Notes: a model not told the origin generated them from the letters alone. A stretch of DNA of 64,000 nt from JAFAXD01 sp963816775 (GCA_963816775.1 CAWFLX010000029.1:1-64000), one strand, 5' to 3'; positions 10,896-20,064 are shown, counted from the first letter of the stretch. Numbers and translations: made by a program.

Positions 10896-13361
10896 ATGCG
10901 AGAGAAGTTGGAGCAAAAGCCGAGCTTTTCTCCCTTAGCGAGGCAGGTATCGCAGCTCGAGCAAGCAATTTATGAAAAGCTCGTCTATTCGGTCGGACGG
11001 CAACCCGAGCGCGCGGGTCCGCGCGATTGGTTCATGGCGACTGCGCTCGCCGTGCGCGATCAGATCGTCGACCACTGGATGGAAACTGCGGAGCGCGTGC
11101 GTGCCAAAGGCTCCAAGCACGTCTACTACCTGTCTATCGAGTATCTCATAGGCCGGCTCCTGTTTGATGCATTGTATAACCTGGAACTCGTCTCGCCGGT
11201 CCGCGCCGCGCTTTCAAAATTCGATGTCGATCTCGATCAGCTTCGCGCACTCGAGCCTGACGCGGCTCTGGGGGCCGGAGGGCTCGGGAGGTTGGCGGCT
11301 TGTTTCATGGATAGCCTCTCCGCGCTGGGAATTGCTGCGCACGGCTATGGTATTCGGTACGACCACGGCCAGTTCGAGCAACGGCTGCGCGACGGCTGGC
11401 AGCACGAACTGCCGGACGATTGGCTCGCGTTTGGTAACCCGTGGGAATTCGAACGGCCGGGCGTGAGCTATCCGGTTCGCTTTGGCGGCTGCGTCGAATA
11501 CATGGGCGGCGACCGGGAGACCGCGCCGGCGTTCTGGTATCCCGACGAGGTGGTTGCCGCGGTCGCGCACGATACGCCGGTCGTTGGGTGGCGCGGACGT
11601 CACATCAACACGCTACGCCTGTGGTCCGCCCGCGCGACGGAACCACTGCACCGTCCTAAGCCCAGCAAGGACGGCGACTATGTGCGAGCCCTGGCCACGC
11701 GCGCGGAGGCGGGAGCGATCTCGCGTGCGCTCTATCCCGACGCTGAAACCGCCGCCGGCCAAGAACTGCGTTTGCGTCAGGAATATTTCTTCACGTCGGC
11801 ATCTCTGCAGGACATCGTGCAGCGGCACGTCGCCGAGCGCGGCGATCTCGCATCGCTACCCGATCACGCTGCAATCCAACTGAACGACACGCATCCGGCC
11901 ATCGCGGTTGCCGAGCTGATGCGCATTCTGGTCGATGAGCGCGATCTTTCTTGGCATGAAGCTTGGCGGATCACGACCTCGACGTTGAACTACACCAATC
12001 ACACGCTGCTCCCGGAGGCGCTCGAAACCTGGCCGGTATCGTTGATGAATCGCCTGCTACCGCGCCATATGCAAATCATCTTCCTGATCAACTGGTTTCA
12101 TCTTGGCGAGGCCAAGGCACGTGGCGCCGGTGCCGAGTTGCTGCAATCCTTGTCTCTGATCGACGAGCGCGGCGATAAGCGTTTGCGAATGGCGCATCTT
12201 GCTTTCGTCGGTTCGCGCAAAGTCAACGGCGTGTCTGCGCTGCACACGGATCTGATGCGACGCACGATTTTCGGCGACTTGGACGCAATCCACCCGAGCC
12301 GGATCGTTAACAAAACAAACGGGATCACCTTTCGCCGCTGGCTCTACCAGGCGAACCCGATGTTGACGACATTGCTCGTCGACGCTCTCGGCGAGCGCGT
12401 ATTGGATGACCCCAATCAATTGCGCAGGCTCGAGCGCTTCGTCGACGATTCTTCTTTCCAGGAACGGCTCGCCAATATTCGCACGGCCAATAAAGAGGCG
12501 CTCTGCAGAGTTATTCGCGAACAGACTGGGGTGCGAGCCGATCCCGCAGCGCTGTTCGATGTGCAGATCAAGCGCATTCACGAATACAAGCGCCAGTTGC
12601 TCAATATTCTGGAAGCGGTCGCTCTTTATTATGCCATGCGGGCCAACCCGGGCGGAAATTGGTCTCCGCGCATCAAAATTCTGGCCGGGAAGGCGGCCCC
12701 GACCTATGTCCAGGCTAAGCTCATCATCAAGCTTGCCAATGATGTCGCGCGCGTGATTAACGGCGATGCGGCGGTCGGCGATCTGCTCAAGGTCGTATTC
12801 CTGCCAAACTACAACGTGAGGCTCGCTGAAACGATCGTGCCCGCTGCCGACCTGTCGGAACAGATTTCAACCGCCGGAATGGAGGCCTCCGGCACCGGCA
12901 ACATGAAACTCGCGCTTAACGGGGCCCTCACCATTGGCACAATGGACGGCGCCAATATTGAGATTCGTGACAGCGTCGGTGAAGAGAACATCTTTATCTT
13001 CGGCTTAAAGGCGCAAGAGGTCGCCCGACTTCGTAGCGATGGATTCGAAGGGCGCGACGCGGTTGCGGCGTCCCCCTTGCTGGCGCAGGCGATCGAAGGC
13101 ATTGCAAACGGCGAGTTCTCGCCCGACGATCGTGCGCGCTTCCGACCAGTCGTTGAAAAGATTATCGGCCGCGACGAATTTATGGTTGCCGCCGATTTTG
13201 ACGCTTACTGGCAGACGCAACGGGCCGTGGATCAGCGTTTTCGGGACCGTGGATCCTGGTGGCGCGCGAGCCTGTCAAATACCGCGCGCATGGGCTGGTT
13301 TTCCGCCGACCGTGCCATTCGGGACTACGCGGAGGATATCTGGCGGGTTCCGATACCATGA
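10896..13361 (+). CDS. glgP: Glycogen/starch/alpha-glucan phosphorylase (GT35)
   Basis: Releases glucose-1-phosphate from alpha-1,4-glucan chains. The 821-residue frame is intact and full length. Visible landmarks: YYLSIEYLIGRLL, GGLGRLAACFMDSL, YGIRYDHGQFEQ, IQLNDTHPAIAVAELMR, NHTLLPEALETWP, the NKTNGITFRRWL block, DVQIKRIHEYKRQLLN, and the pyridoxal-phosphate site EASGTGNMKLALNG with the Schiff-base lysine at residue 671. A weak purine-rich ribosome site (AAGAGG) precedes the ATG. It completes the glycogen breakdown side of the cluster together with malQ. Confidence 0.96.
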   Translation: MREKLEQKPSFSPLARQVSQLEQAIYEKLVYSVGRQPERAGPRDWFMATALAVRDQIVDHWMETAERVRAKGSKHVYYLSIEYLIGRLLFDALYNLELVSPVRAALSKFDVDLDQLRALEPDAALGAGGLGRLAACFMDSLSALGIAAHGYGIRYDHGQFEQRLRDGWQHELPDDWLAFGNPWEFERPGVSYPVRFGGCVEYMGGDRETAPAFWYPDEVVAAVAHDTPVVGWRGRHINTLRLWSARATEPLHRPKPSKDGDYVRALATRAEAGAISRALYPDAETAAGQELRLRQEYFFTSASLQDIVQRHVAERGDLASLPDHAAIQLNDTHPAIAVAELMRILVDERDLSWHEAWRITTSTLNYTNHTLLPEALETWPVSLMNRLLPRHMQIIFLINWFHLGEAKARGAGAELLQSLSLIDERGDKRLRMAHLAFVGSRKVNGVSALHTDLMRRTIFGDLDAIHPSRIVNKTNGITFRRWLYQANPMLTTLLVDALGERVLDDPNQLRRLERFVDDSSFQERLANIRTANKEALCRVIREQTGVRADPAALFDVQIKRIHEYKRQLLNILEAVALYYAMRANPGGNWSPRIKILAGKAAPTYVQAKLIIKLANDVARVINGDAAVGDLLKVVFLPNYNVRLAETIVPAADLSEQISTAGMEASGTGNMKLALNGALTIGTMDGANIEIRDSVGEENIFIFGLKAQEVARLRSDGFEGRDAVAASPLLAQAIEGIANGEFSPDDRARFRPVVEKIIGRDEFMVAADFDAYWQTQRAVDQRFRDRGSWWRASLSNTARMGWFSADRAIRDYAEDIWRVPIP

Positions 13362-13426
13362 CGCAATAGAGACTATCTCAGCGAATTCCGTGTCCGGCGC
13401 GTCTGCCCCCGGCACGTCTTACCGCG

Positions 13427-13451
13427 CCCCATGAGGGTACCCTCAGTGGGG
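13427..13451. terminator. Near-perfect palindrome downstream of glgP
   Basis: CCCCA and TGGGG flank the self-complementary GAGGGTACCCTC, giving a very stable hairpin about 65 bases after the glgP stop. No T run follows, so factor-independent termination is doubtful, but it is well placed to end or stabilise the glgP transcript. Confidence 0.35.
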
Positions 13452-13717
13452 CTGCGAATTGCGCGCAGCCGATCAGGGAAGGCGCGGCATTAAAATTCTT
13501 CGCCTGGGGTAGCCTGGTCCGTAACCATAGCTCCCATTTTGCGAAATGCTGCTTCCGAGTGCGAAAGGACCACGAGGCATGATGAGGAGCCGGCGGGTCT
13601 GTTTGCCAGGATCGAGCGGCAAGCCAGCGAGAACCCGATCGCGAAACGGACGACATCGAATTGGCTGTGGCGGGAACTGCTGCGACCGTCGCATGTTCTC
13701 AAGCAAGAGGGACAACG
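13452..13717. other. No gene recognised between glgP and the NepR-like gene
   Basis: Several overlapping short open frames exist on both strands, but none has a convincing ribosome site or a recognisable sequence. Nothing else was seen apart from the promoter space expected for the gene at 13718. Confidence 0.4.
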
Positions 13718-13951
13718 ATGTCTCGACCATCACCAACGCCGGACGCAAAGGCACGCTGGCACAGTGAGGCGATAGCCGCCATCGGTCGACGCCTGCGCCT
13801 CGTCTATTTGGCCAGCGACTACAGCACGCTACCCGCGCGTTTGAAGCGCCTGCTCAAGGCGCTGGACCAAAGAGAGCGCGGGCAACGAAGCCGCGGCGGC
13901 GTGACGGCACGAACGGAAGGAACGCCTCACGAGCGTGACGACGCAGGTTGA
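13718..13951 (+). CDS. NepR-like anti-sigma factor candidate
   Basis: A 77-residue protein starting at ATG 13718, seven bases after a good AAGAGG ribosome site. Residues about 16-50 (EAIAAIGRRLRLVYLASDYS followed by LPARLKRLLKALDQRE) follow the NepR pattern: IG-x-x-LR-x-x-Y, a Pro in the middle, and a closing L-x-x-LD. NepR proteins hold the general stress sigma factor EcfG and release it when PhyR is phosphorylated. No ecfG, phyR or HWE-type kinase lies nearby, which is unlike the usual arrangement, and the charged tail of about 28 residues is longer than normal. It may be an orphan NepR paralogue. The family call rests on this short motif alone. Confidence 0.5.
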   Translation: MSRPSPTPDAKARWHSEAIAAIGRRLRLVYLASDYSTLPARLKRLLKALDQRERGQRSRGGVTARTEGTPHERDDAG

Positions 13952-14103
13952 ACGCGTTTGAGCGCCTGGACACTCGGGAGCAGCGTCGCAGCACGCTGAT
14001 CTCCAGTGACGCGGATCATAATGCCGCTCCACGTTCCTGGCTTGACGCACCTATATCTCGGTGGTTATACGTCAATCAATAGCCAGCGAGTTATCGATCG
14101 CAA

Positions 14104-14427
14104 ATGCCGAAGGCTTACGATGTGCTCTTCAGAACGCTCGCCGATCCGACCCGTCGTGCGATCTTCGAGCGGCTGTGCCGCGAGGGAGAGCAGACGGTCG
14201 GGGCGCTGACGGCTCGGGCCAAGGTCTCGCAACCGGCCGTGTCAAAGCATCTCGGGGTCCTGAAGCAGGCCGGGTTGGTGCGCGACCGCCACGAAGGTCG
14301 CCAGACGCACTATAGCGCGCAGCTCGGCGCCTTGGCCCTGCTGATCGACTGGACAAGTCAAATGGCCGGGTTCTGGCAAAACCGGTTCGACCACCTCGAA
14401 GATCTGCTCAAAAGGATGGACCAATGA
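14104..14427 (+). CDS. ArsR-family transcriptional regulator
   Basis: A 107-residue winged-helix repressor: LFRTLADPTRRAIFERLC opens helix 1, and KVSQPAVSKHLGVLKQAGLV is the recognition helix region. There are no cysteine metal-binding motifs, so it belongs to the metal-independent ArsR group that commonly sits in front of SRPBCC (AHSA1) genes. Its stop overlaps the start of the next gene (ATGA at 14424-14427), and an SRPBCC gene follows, so it most likely regulates its own operon. Confidence 0.9.
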   Translation: MPKAYDVLFRTLADPTRRAIFERLCREGEQTVGALTARAKVSQPAVSKHLGVLKQAGLVRDRHEGRQTHYSAQLGALALLIDWTSQMAGFWQNRFDHLEDLLKRMDQ

Positions 14428-14909
14428 GCAAACCCGTCGCTCCCAAAAGAACCTCCAAGAAGTCGGCGAAGAGCGGCTCGATGGAAGGAAAGGGAGGAGA
14501 CTCTCCCTCTCAGCTGATAGATGCGAGAATCAAGGAGCTGAGTGATTGGCGGGGCGAGACGCTCGCCCGGGTCCGAAGTCTCATCAAGCAGGCCGACCCC
14601 GAAGTGGTCGAGGAGTGGAAGTGGCGAGGGGTTCCGGTGTGGTCGCACGCCGGAATCGTCTGCACCGGTGAGACGTACAGAAATGTCGTGAAGATGACCT
14701 TCGCCAAGGGCGCCTCGTTGGAGGACTCTTCACGCCTCTTCAACTCCAGCCTCGAAGGCAACACCAGGCGTGCCATCGATTTCCATGAGGGCGACAAGAT
14801 TGATGAAAAGGCGTTGAAGGCACTCATTCGCGCCGCTGTGGCGCTGAACACGTCGGTGCAAGCTAAGGCTCGCCCCGTCCGCTCTCAGAAGAGATCAAAG
14901 AGCGCTTGA
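14424..14909 (+). CDS. DUF1801 domain protein
   Basis: A 161-residue protein with a Lys/Ser-rich first 25 residues and a DUF1801 (YdhG/YjdI-like) core: IDARIKELSDWRGETLARVR, the conserved EVVEEWKWRGVPVWSHAGI, then KMTFAKGASLEDSSRLFN and GDKIDEKALKALI. The biochemical role of the family is unknown. It is translationally coupled to the ArsR gene (4-base overlap) and followed 24 bases later by an SRPBCC protein; that trio is a frequent arrangement. Confidence 0.85.
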   Translation: MSKPVAPKRTSKKSAKSGSMEGKGGDSPSQLIDARIKELSDWRGETLARVRSLIKQADPEVVEEWKWRGVPVWSHAGIVCTGETYRNVVKMTFAKGASLEDSSRLFNSSLEGNTRRAIDFHEGDKIDEKALKALIRAAVALNTSVQAKARPVRSQKRSKSA

Positions 14910-14933
14910 GGAGCGTCACAAGAGGATGGACCA

Positions 14934-15344
14934 ATGACCGATACTGCGACCGAAACGCGCTCCGTCGTTGTCGAACGGGAGATGCCTTTTCCGCCGGAAA
15001 AGATCTGGCGCGCGCTCACGCAACCACACCTGATCGAGGAGTGGCTCATGAAGAACGACTTTAATCCTGTCGTGGGCGAGCGTTTCAATCTTCGCGCAGA
15101 CTGGGGCGCTGTCGACTGTCAGGTCCTGGTCGTCGAGCCGAACAAAACGCTGTCTTACACGTGGGCGGCCCATGGTCTCGAGAGTGTCGTCACTTGGACT
15201 CTCACCCCTACGAAAACGGGGACCCACCTGCGCATGGAGCAATCGGGCTTCCGGCCGGATCAGCAGCAGGCCTACCAGGGCGCCAAGTACGGGTGGCCAC
15301 GGTTCTTTGCCAACCTGGAGCAGGTCTTGGCGCGGATAGATTGA
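14934..15344 (+). CDS. SRPBCC (AHSA1-type) domain protein
   Basis: A 136-residue START-like domain protein. Landmarks of the AHSA1/CalC group: VVEREMPFPPEKIWRALTQP, IEEWLMKNDFNPVVGERFNL, LSYTWAAHGLESVVTWTLTP and GTHLRMEQSGF. Such domains bind small hydrophobic ligands in a deep cavity; the ligand is unknown. It is the last gene of the ArsR operon and starts after a ribosome site (AGAGGA). The 140 bases that follow, up to the convergent SulP gene, hold no gene I recognise. Confidence 0.88.
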   Translation: MTDTATETRSVVVEREMPFPPEKIWRALTQPHLIEEWLMKNDFNPVVGERFNLRADWGAVDCQVLVVEPNKTLSYTWAAHGLESVVTWTLTPTKTGTHLRMEQSGFRPDQQQAYQGAKYGWPRFFANLEQVLARID

Positions 15345-15484
15345 ACTCTGCTCGTGTCGTGGTTCAGAAAGTCCAGGCCGATGAAGATGCCAAAAGGCAA
15401 GAAGCTCCCTCGGGCCTCGACCCTGACCACGCCACGTGAGGCGATCACGACCTGGTCGCGCGTATCAGCTATCCTCCAACCGCC

Positions 15485-17695
15485 TCAGCGTCGCAGTACG
15501 CTGATGACCCGGCTGGCAAAGCTGAGCCGTTCGCTCATCACGCCGATGACGTAGCGCAGCAGCGCCTGCGCCAGCGCCGGTTCGTCGCGCGCGATGCGCT
15601 CATAGGCCTCGATGCTCAGCGAATAAAGCACGCTCGCGACTTCCGCCTGGATGGTGGCGCTGCGCGGCTGGCGCGTGATCAGGCCCATCTCCCCGATCGT
15701 GGTGTGCGGTCCGAGGCTGCGCAAACGCGTCGAGCGCCCATCGCCGGTCTCGGCCACGATCCCGACGCGGCCGTCGAGGATGAAATGCATGCAATCCGCC
15801 GCCTCTCCCTGGCGGGCGATGGTCTCGCCGGCCGCAATCTCGTGGCGCTCGCAGAGTTGCACCATTCGCTTGGCGAGCGCCGGACTGCCGAGCGCCGCGG
15901 TAAGCCAGTCGAACAGCGAGCGTGCCTCGTCTTCTTTGACGCGATGGGCAGCGATGATCGCGTTCTCGCAGCTCTCGAGCGCGCGATCGAGTTCGGGCGC
16001 CAGAACAATGTCGCTGTCGATGAGGCCGCGTGTGCGCAAGGAGTGCTCGATCTCGGGCGGCAAGTGAACGAGCACGAGCTGCGCGCCGATCTCGCTGGCC
16101 GCGTGCTTGATCTGCGTAAAGCTGTGCATCACCGAGGAGTCGAGGCCGGTGACCAGCCGGAAATCGAACAGCAGAAATCGGCAATCGGGGTGCTCGGCGA
16201 GCAGCGTCTTGACATGCCGGTAGAGTCGATGCGCGGAGCCGAAGAACAAATGGCTCTGCAGGCTCATGCCCTGCAGCTGGGCGCCATGCCGGGCGAGCAG
16301 CGCCAGCTCGCTCGAATTGCGGTCGAGCGAGGAGCGGATCTCCGAGCCGTCGAAGCCGAACTTGATCACGTTGACGCGGCTCGCGCTCAGCGCAAACGTC
16401 GCGCAGCCGATGACGATGCCGATCAGCACGCCCGCGATGAAGCCCAGCTGCACGATGATCAGCGCGATGGCGACGAGCGACAGGTATTCGAGCCGCGACA
16501 GCCGCCTGGCCAACTCGATCAGCCAGCGAAACATCAGGTCGAGGCCGAGATAGAGCAGCAGGCCGCCCAGCACGAACTTCGGCACGTACCCCACAAAGCC
16601 GGGATTGGCGAACAGGACGATCGCCGAAATCGCCGCAACGGTGAGACCGGACAGCCGCCCGCGCGCGCCGGCCGCATAGTTGATCGTGGTGCGGGACAGC
16701 GAAACGCAGCTCACATAGCCGCCCAGCGCCGCCGAAACCAGGTTGGCGATCCCGAGCGAGTTGAGATCGCGTTCGAGGTCGGCCTCGCGCCGCGTCGCGA
16801 GCTCAATTCCGGCGGTGTTGAGCAGCATGCTGATCGCGGTGACGAACATCACGGCCAGCAGTTCGCCGGAGAGAGCGGGCAGCGAACGCCACGGAAAATG
16901 CGCGAGGTGGTCGGGCCGCCACGGCAGGACCAGCCCGACCGCGGCTTGCGGCGCGAACAGCCAGCCGTTGGCCTGGGCCTGCGCAAGCGACGTGCCGGCC
17001 ACAACAAGACCGAGGTTCCCGGCAGCGATGAACACCGCCAATACGACTGGCAGACCGAGGCTTTTGCTCGGTCGCTGCATGGCGATGTAGAGCGCACAGG
17101 CGACCCCGGCGGCCGCCAGCAGTTTGGCAAGGCTGAAGTAGCTGGTGAGCGCGGGGAGATCGCCGATGGTGAGCGGTTCGTCGGTGATCACCCGCACCGC
17201 GCCGTTGACCATCACCCAGCCGGTCGCGCCCAGAAATCCCCCGATCACCGGATACGGCACGAACCGAATGGCGCGGCCTGCGCGGGTGAGACCAAGCCCG
17301 CACAGCAGGAGGCCGGTGAGCGCGGCGCCAAGTGCCATCGCGATCAGCGCCGGCACGACCAATTGTTCGCCCGCGACGCCGGCGCCGGCGAGCTGATGCA
17401 GCAATGTCGCGACCAGCGTCGCCGTCACCGCCGAGGTCGAGGAGTCCGGGCCGCCGATGGTGAACGGCAGCGAGCTCCGCATGGCGACGATCGCGGCGCC
17501 GACTGCTGAGGTGAGAAAGGTTGCGGCAATCCCATACCCGAGCCATGGCGCGAGCGGACCCGAAAACATGAGCGCTGCAAACGACAAGCCATACGCGATC
17601 GACAGCACGCTGCTGACGCCGCCGGCAAAAAGATCGTGGCTCGCGTTGGCGAGGGCTCCGCCCGCTGGCGGATGTTCGTTGGTTGTGATGGCCAT
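15485..17695 (-). CDS. SulP-family anion transporter fused to STAS and cyclic-nucleotide-binding domains
   Basis: A 736-residue inner-membrane protein. Residues about 20-430 form the SulP transporter core with many hydrophobic helices (GYGIAATFLTSAVGAAIVAM, LPFTIGGPDSSTSAVTATL, SRTTINYAAGARGRLSGL). A STAS domain follows (about 460-560: FRLVTGLDSSVMHSFTQIK). A cNMP-binding domain closes the protein (about 600-725: IARQGEAADCMHFILDGRVG, TIGEMGLITRQPRSATIQAE). The architecture suggests uptake of sulfate, bicarbonate or a similar anion gated by a nucleotide or by domain contacts; the substrate cannot be read from the sequence. It stands alone on the minus strand and converges with the ArsR operon. 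Confidence 0.9.
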   Translation of the reverse strand: MAITTNEHPPAGGALANASHDLFAGGVSSVLSIAYGLSFAALMFSGPLAPWLGYGIAATFLTSAVGAAIVAMRSSLPFTIGGPDSSTSAVTATLVATLLHQLAGAGVAGEQLVVPALIAMALGAALTGLLLCGLGLTRAGRAIRFVPYPVIGGFLGATGWVMVNGAVRVITDEPLTIGDLPALTSYFSLAKLLAAAGVACALYIAMQRPSKSLGLPVVLAVFIAAGNLGLVVAGTSLAQAQANGWLFAPQAAVGLVLPWRPDHLAHFPWRSLPALSGELLAVMFVTAISMLLNTAGIELATRREADLERDLNSLGIANLVSAALGGYVSCVSLSRTTINYAAGARGRLSGLTVAAISAIVLFANPGFVGYVPKFVLGGLLLYLGLDLMFRWLIELARRLSRLEYLSLVAIALIIVQLGFIAGVLIGIVIGCATFALSASRVNVIKFGFDGSEIRSSLDRNSSELALLARHGAQLQGMSLQSHLFFGSAHRLYRHVKTLLAEHPDCRFLLFDFRLVTGLDSSVMHSFTQIKHAASEIGAQLVLVHLPPEIEHSLRTRGLIDSDIVLAPELDRALESCENAIIAAHRVKEDEARSLFDWLTAALGSPALAKRMVQLCERHEIAAGETIARQGEAADCMHFILDGRVGIVAETGDGRSTRLRSLGPHTTIGEMGLITRQPRSATIQAEVASVLYSLSIEAYERIARDEPALAQALLRYVIGVMSERLSFASRVISVLRR

Positions 17696-17898
17696 TCGTT
17701 CCGGTCGCCCCGCGTCGGAAGTTTTTGCGCGCGCGTCAACTACCTATGACGAAATCGCGGGCCCGACCAGACCGGTTGGAGAAGGGCAGCCCGCGCGGCA
17801 TTGAGGAAGATCGCTTGCGCGCGGGTCTCGATTGTTCCATGCAATGACCAGCGGGCCAGCGGCCCATCACGCGGGCAACAGGACACGAGATAAGCGGA

Positions 17899-18294
17899 AT
17901 GAGACGGAAGATGGTCCCCGATCTTCGGGAGCGGCAGGAAGACTCTGCGCGGGCGAAAAAGGCGCTGCTGGAAAAGTTCCGCGCCGCGCCTGGGCCGGAG
18001 GATCCGGCAGTCGCCGAGCGCCGGGCGGCAAGAGAAGCCCTGCTCGTAGAACGAACTGCCCGCGCCGCCCAACGCGAAGCCGAGAAGCGCGCGCATGAAG
18101 TCGAACTCGGCCAACAAGCAGCCCGTGCCGCCGAACGCGCGGCGCAGGCTGAACGGGAAGCCGTCGAGATGAAGGCTCGGACCGCAGCCGAGCGAGCCGA
18201 GCGCGAGGCCGCCGTGTTGGTTGAACAAAAGGCCGCCCGCGACAAACGCTACGCCGCGCGCAAGGCGGTGAAAAAGAAGCGAGGCAAGACCTAG
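17899..18294 (+). CDS. DUF6481 family protein, highly charged
   Basis: A 131-residue protein made almost entirely of Ala, Glu, Lys and Arg, predicted to be one long helix or coiled coil. It has PDLRERQEDSARAKKALLEK near the start and a basic KKKRGKT end. It resembles the DUF6481 proteins common in Hyphomicrobiales, which have no known function. It faces the esterase gene tail to tail with 18 bases between them. Confidence 0.75.
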   Translation: MRRKMVPDLRERQEDSARAKKALLEKFRAAPGPEDPAVAERRAAREALLVERTARAAQREAEKRAHEVELGQQAARAAERAAQAEREAVEMKARTAAERAEREAAVLVEQKAARDKRYAARKAVKKKRGKT

Positions 18295-18312
18295 CCCACA
18301 CACGGCTGGGGT

Positions 18313-19548
18313 TCAGCGCTGGAGGAAGAAGCGCATCATCTCGCGACTGGCGTCGGGCCCGCGCGGCTCGGTGTACGACCCGGCAGCGCTCCCGCCGGAC
18401 CATGCGTGGCCGGCTCCGTGCAGAACCCAGTGCTCCAGAATCGGTCGACCGTTTTTATCCGCCTGAACGGTGCGGGTGTAACCCATCCCTCCCGGTGCCT
18501 CGCCGCGGGTGACGGTGATCCGAAAATCCGCCGCAGCCTTCGACTGGGCAATGACCTGATCCCCGTTGACGGGGTTGACGATCATGTCGCGGTCACCGTG
18601 AAACACGATGGTCGGAACAGCGGGTCTGGAGTCGTCGTGCCGGCACGGTTGCCACGCGCCGGACGACCGCCCCTGCCGCATCGCCTCGAAGGCGGAAGGC
18701 ATGTCGGTGGCGGCCCCGCACGCCAAGCCGGAATGCACGCCGATGGCGGCATAGAGGTCCGGGTACGTCGAGCCCATGATTGCCGCCGCGGCACCTCCGG
18801 CAGACAAGCCGGCGATATACACGCGCCCAGGCTCGACCAGGAAGTCGCGCATGATCTGGCGGGTGATGCCCGCGATCAGCGAGGGCTCACCCTGATCACG
18901 CTGCTGGTCGCCCGCGTTGAACCAGTTCCAGCACTTGGAGACATTGGCGGACACGTCCTGCGCCGGGTAGGCGACAAGGAAAGTTTGCTCCTCAGCCAGA
19001 TCGTTCATCCGCGTGCCGACGGCAAAGTCGTCCGGCGACTGCGTGCATCCATGCAGCATCACCACAAGCGGGAGCGCCCGCGCATTGTAGCCGCTCGGAA
19101 CATAGAGCTTGTACGCGCGGCTTCCTGCTTCATTGGCATAGTTGCGCTCTTCAAACAGTGCGCCGTCGGGCACAGGGACCGGAGTGCGGCCGACCGCGGG
19201 TCCGACCAGTCCGTCGAGGCCGCGTACGGAGCCGAGTTGCCCCAAGCGGTCGAGGGATCGGCGGAGCGCCGCCGGGACCTCCCGTTGGCTCGCGCCGATG
19301 CGACGACGACCCGCGTGCGCCTCACCCAATTGCGGGAATGTCCAAGAACCTCCGGTTGCCGTCGTTGGCGGCAGCAGGTCGAGAGTGTGTGGCGTGTGTC
19401 CGGACGGCGGTTGCGGTTCAGCGTCCACGAAATCGGAGGAAGGGGTACTCAACAGCACTGCGCGCAGAACGGACATCGCAGCTTCGAGCCGCCCTTGGCG
19501 CGTGAGGCGGGTCACCTCCATCATGTCGATCTTGGATCGTGCGTTCAT
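18313..19548 (-). CDS. PHB-depolymerase-family esterase
   Basis: An alpha/beta hydrolase of the poly(3-hydroxybutyrate) depolymerase/feruloyl esterase type (411 residues from ATG 19548, which has an AGGA site 10 bases upstream; an in-frame GTG at 19584 is possible). The oxyanion segment VVMLHGCTQSPDDFA, the nucleophile motif AGLSAGGAAAAIMG, IVFHGDRDMIVNP holding the Asp, and HGAGHAWSGG holding the catalytic His are all present. The first 130 residues are a low-complexity leader; no clear signal peptide is seen, so an intracellular role is possible. A ribbon-helix-helix regulator lies just upstream on the same strand. Confidence 0.88.
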   Translation of the reverse strand: MNARSKIDMMEVTRLTRQGRLEAAMSVLRAVLLSTPSSDFVDAEPQPPSGHTPHTLDLLPPTTATGGSWTFPQLGEAHAGRRRIGASQREVPAALRRSLDRLGQLGSVRGLDGLVGPAVGRTPVPVPDGALFEERNYANEAGSRAYKLYVPSGYNARALPLVVMLHGCTQSPDDFAVGTRMNDLAEEQTFLVAYPAQDVSANVSKCWNWFNAGDQQRDQGEPSLIAGITRQIMRDFLVEPGRVYIAGLSAGGAAAAIMGSTYPDLYAAIGVHSGLACGAATDMPSAFEAMRQGRSSGAWQPCRHDDSRPAVPTIVFHGDRDMIVNPVNGDQVIAQSKAAADFRITVTRGEAPGGMGYTRTVQADKNGRPILEHWVLHGAGHAWSGGSAAGSYTEPRGPDASREMMRFFLQR

Positions 19549-19640
19549 GAAAAATGGGTCCTGTGTTGGGTGGATTGTCGGCACAGCGAGAGCGCTGCCC
19601 TTCCTCGCGGAAGGGATTGATCGAAAACTGCGGATTCGCT

Positions 19641-20060
19641 TCAGCGAATGCGGTCGCTCAACGCCGCCTTCACTGCGGGACTGGCCTGCAAGGCACCGAG
19701 CACGTGAATGGAGGCGATGGTTTTCCGCGCCAGTTGGGGAGGGACATCTGCTGCGATCACCGCCAGCCCGAGCACCTGGATGTGAAGCGTCTCGCCGGCC
19801 GTTTGCACGGCCTCCAGGTCTTGCCGGCTGTACTGACGCAAGCCGAGGTCGAGTTGGTGCCGAGCAACGGACTGCTTGACGGCGTCGCTGTGGCGATCGA
19901 GCTGATTGCGGATCGCTGTTCGGATGAAGTCGGTGCGGTTGGAATAAAAACCCTCCTGCACCAGGAGGTCGATGTGGCCGAGATCGACATAGCCGAGATT
20001 GATCGTGATCTTCTCGCTGTCAGCCCCTTTCGGCCGAAGCTCGTGTACCTTGCCGGTCAT
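19641..20060 (-). CDS. CopG/ribbon-helix-helix family transcriptional regulator
   Basis: A 139-residue protein (start taken at ATG 20060; an in-frame ATG at 20069 is an alternative). The N-terminal half is a ribbon-helix-helix domain: EKITINLGYVDLGHIDLLVQ provides the beta strand and first helix, and FYSNRTDFIRTAIRNQLDRH the second. The remainder (about 70-139) is a small domain ending in PAVKAALSDRIR, seen with similar regulators next to PHB-type esterases. An exact inverted repeat covers the region directly upstream of the start, so autorepression is very likely, and the esterase gene 92 bases downstream is a probable co-target. Confidence 0.85.
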   Translation of the reverse strand: MTGKVHELRPKGADSEKITINLGYVDLGHIDLLVQEGFYSNRTDFIRTAIRNQLDRHSDAVKQSVARHQLDLGLRQYSRQDLEAVQTAGETLHIQVLGLAVIAADVPPQLARKTIASIHVLGALQASPAVKAALSDRIR

Positions 20061-20064
20061 TTTT

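Noticed and set aside
13473..13754. A 93-residue minus-strand frame in the gap after glgP
   Set aside because: No ribosome site and no recognisable sequence; it overlaps the better supported NepR-like gene.
15704..17509. A 601-residue open frame on the plus strand
   Set aside because: It is antisense to the SulP-STAS-cNMP gene, is full of Arg/Gln/His low complexity, and arises from GC-rich codon bias of the real gene.
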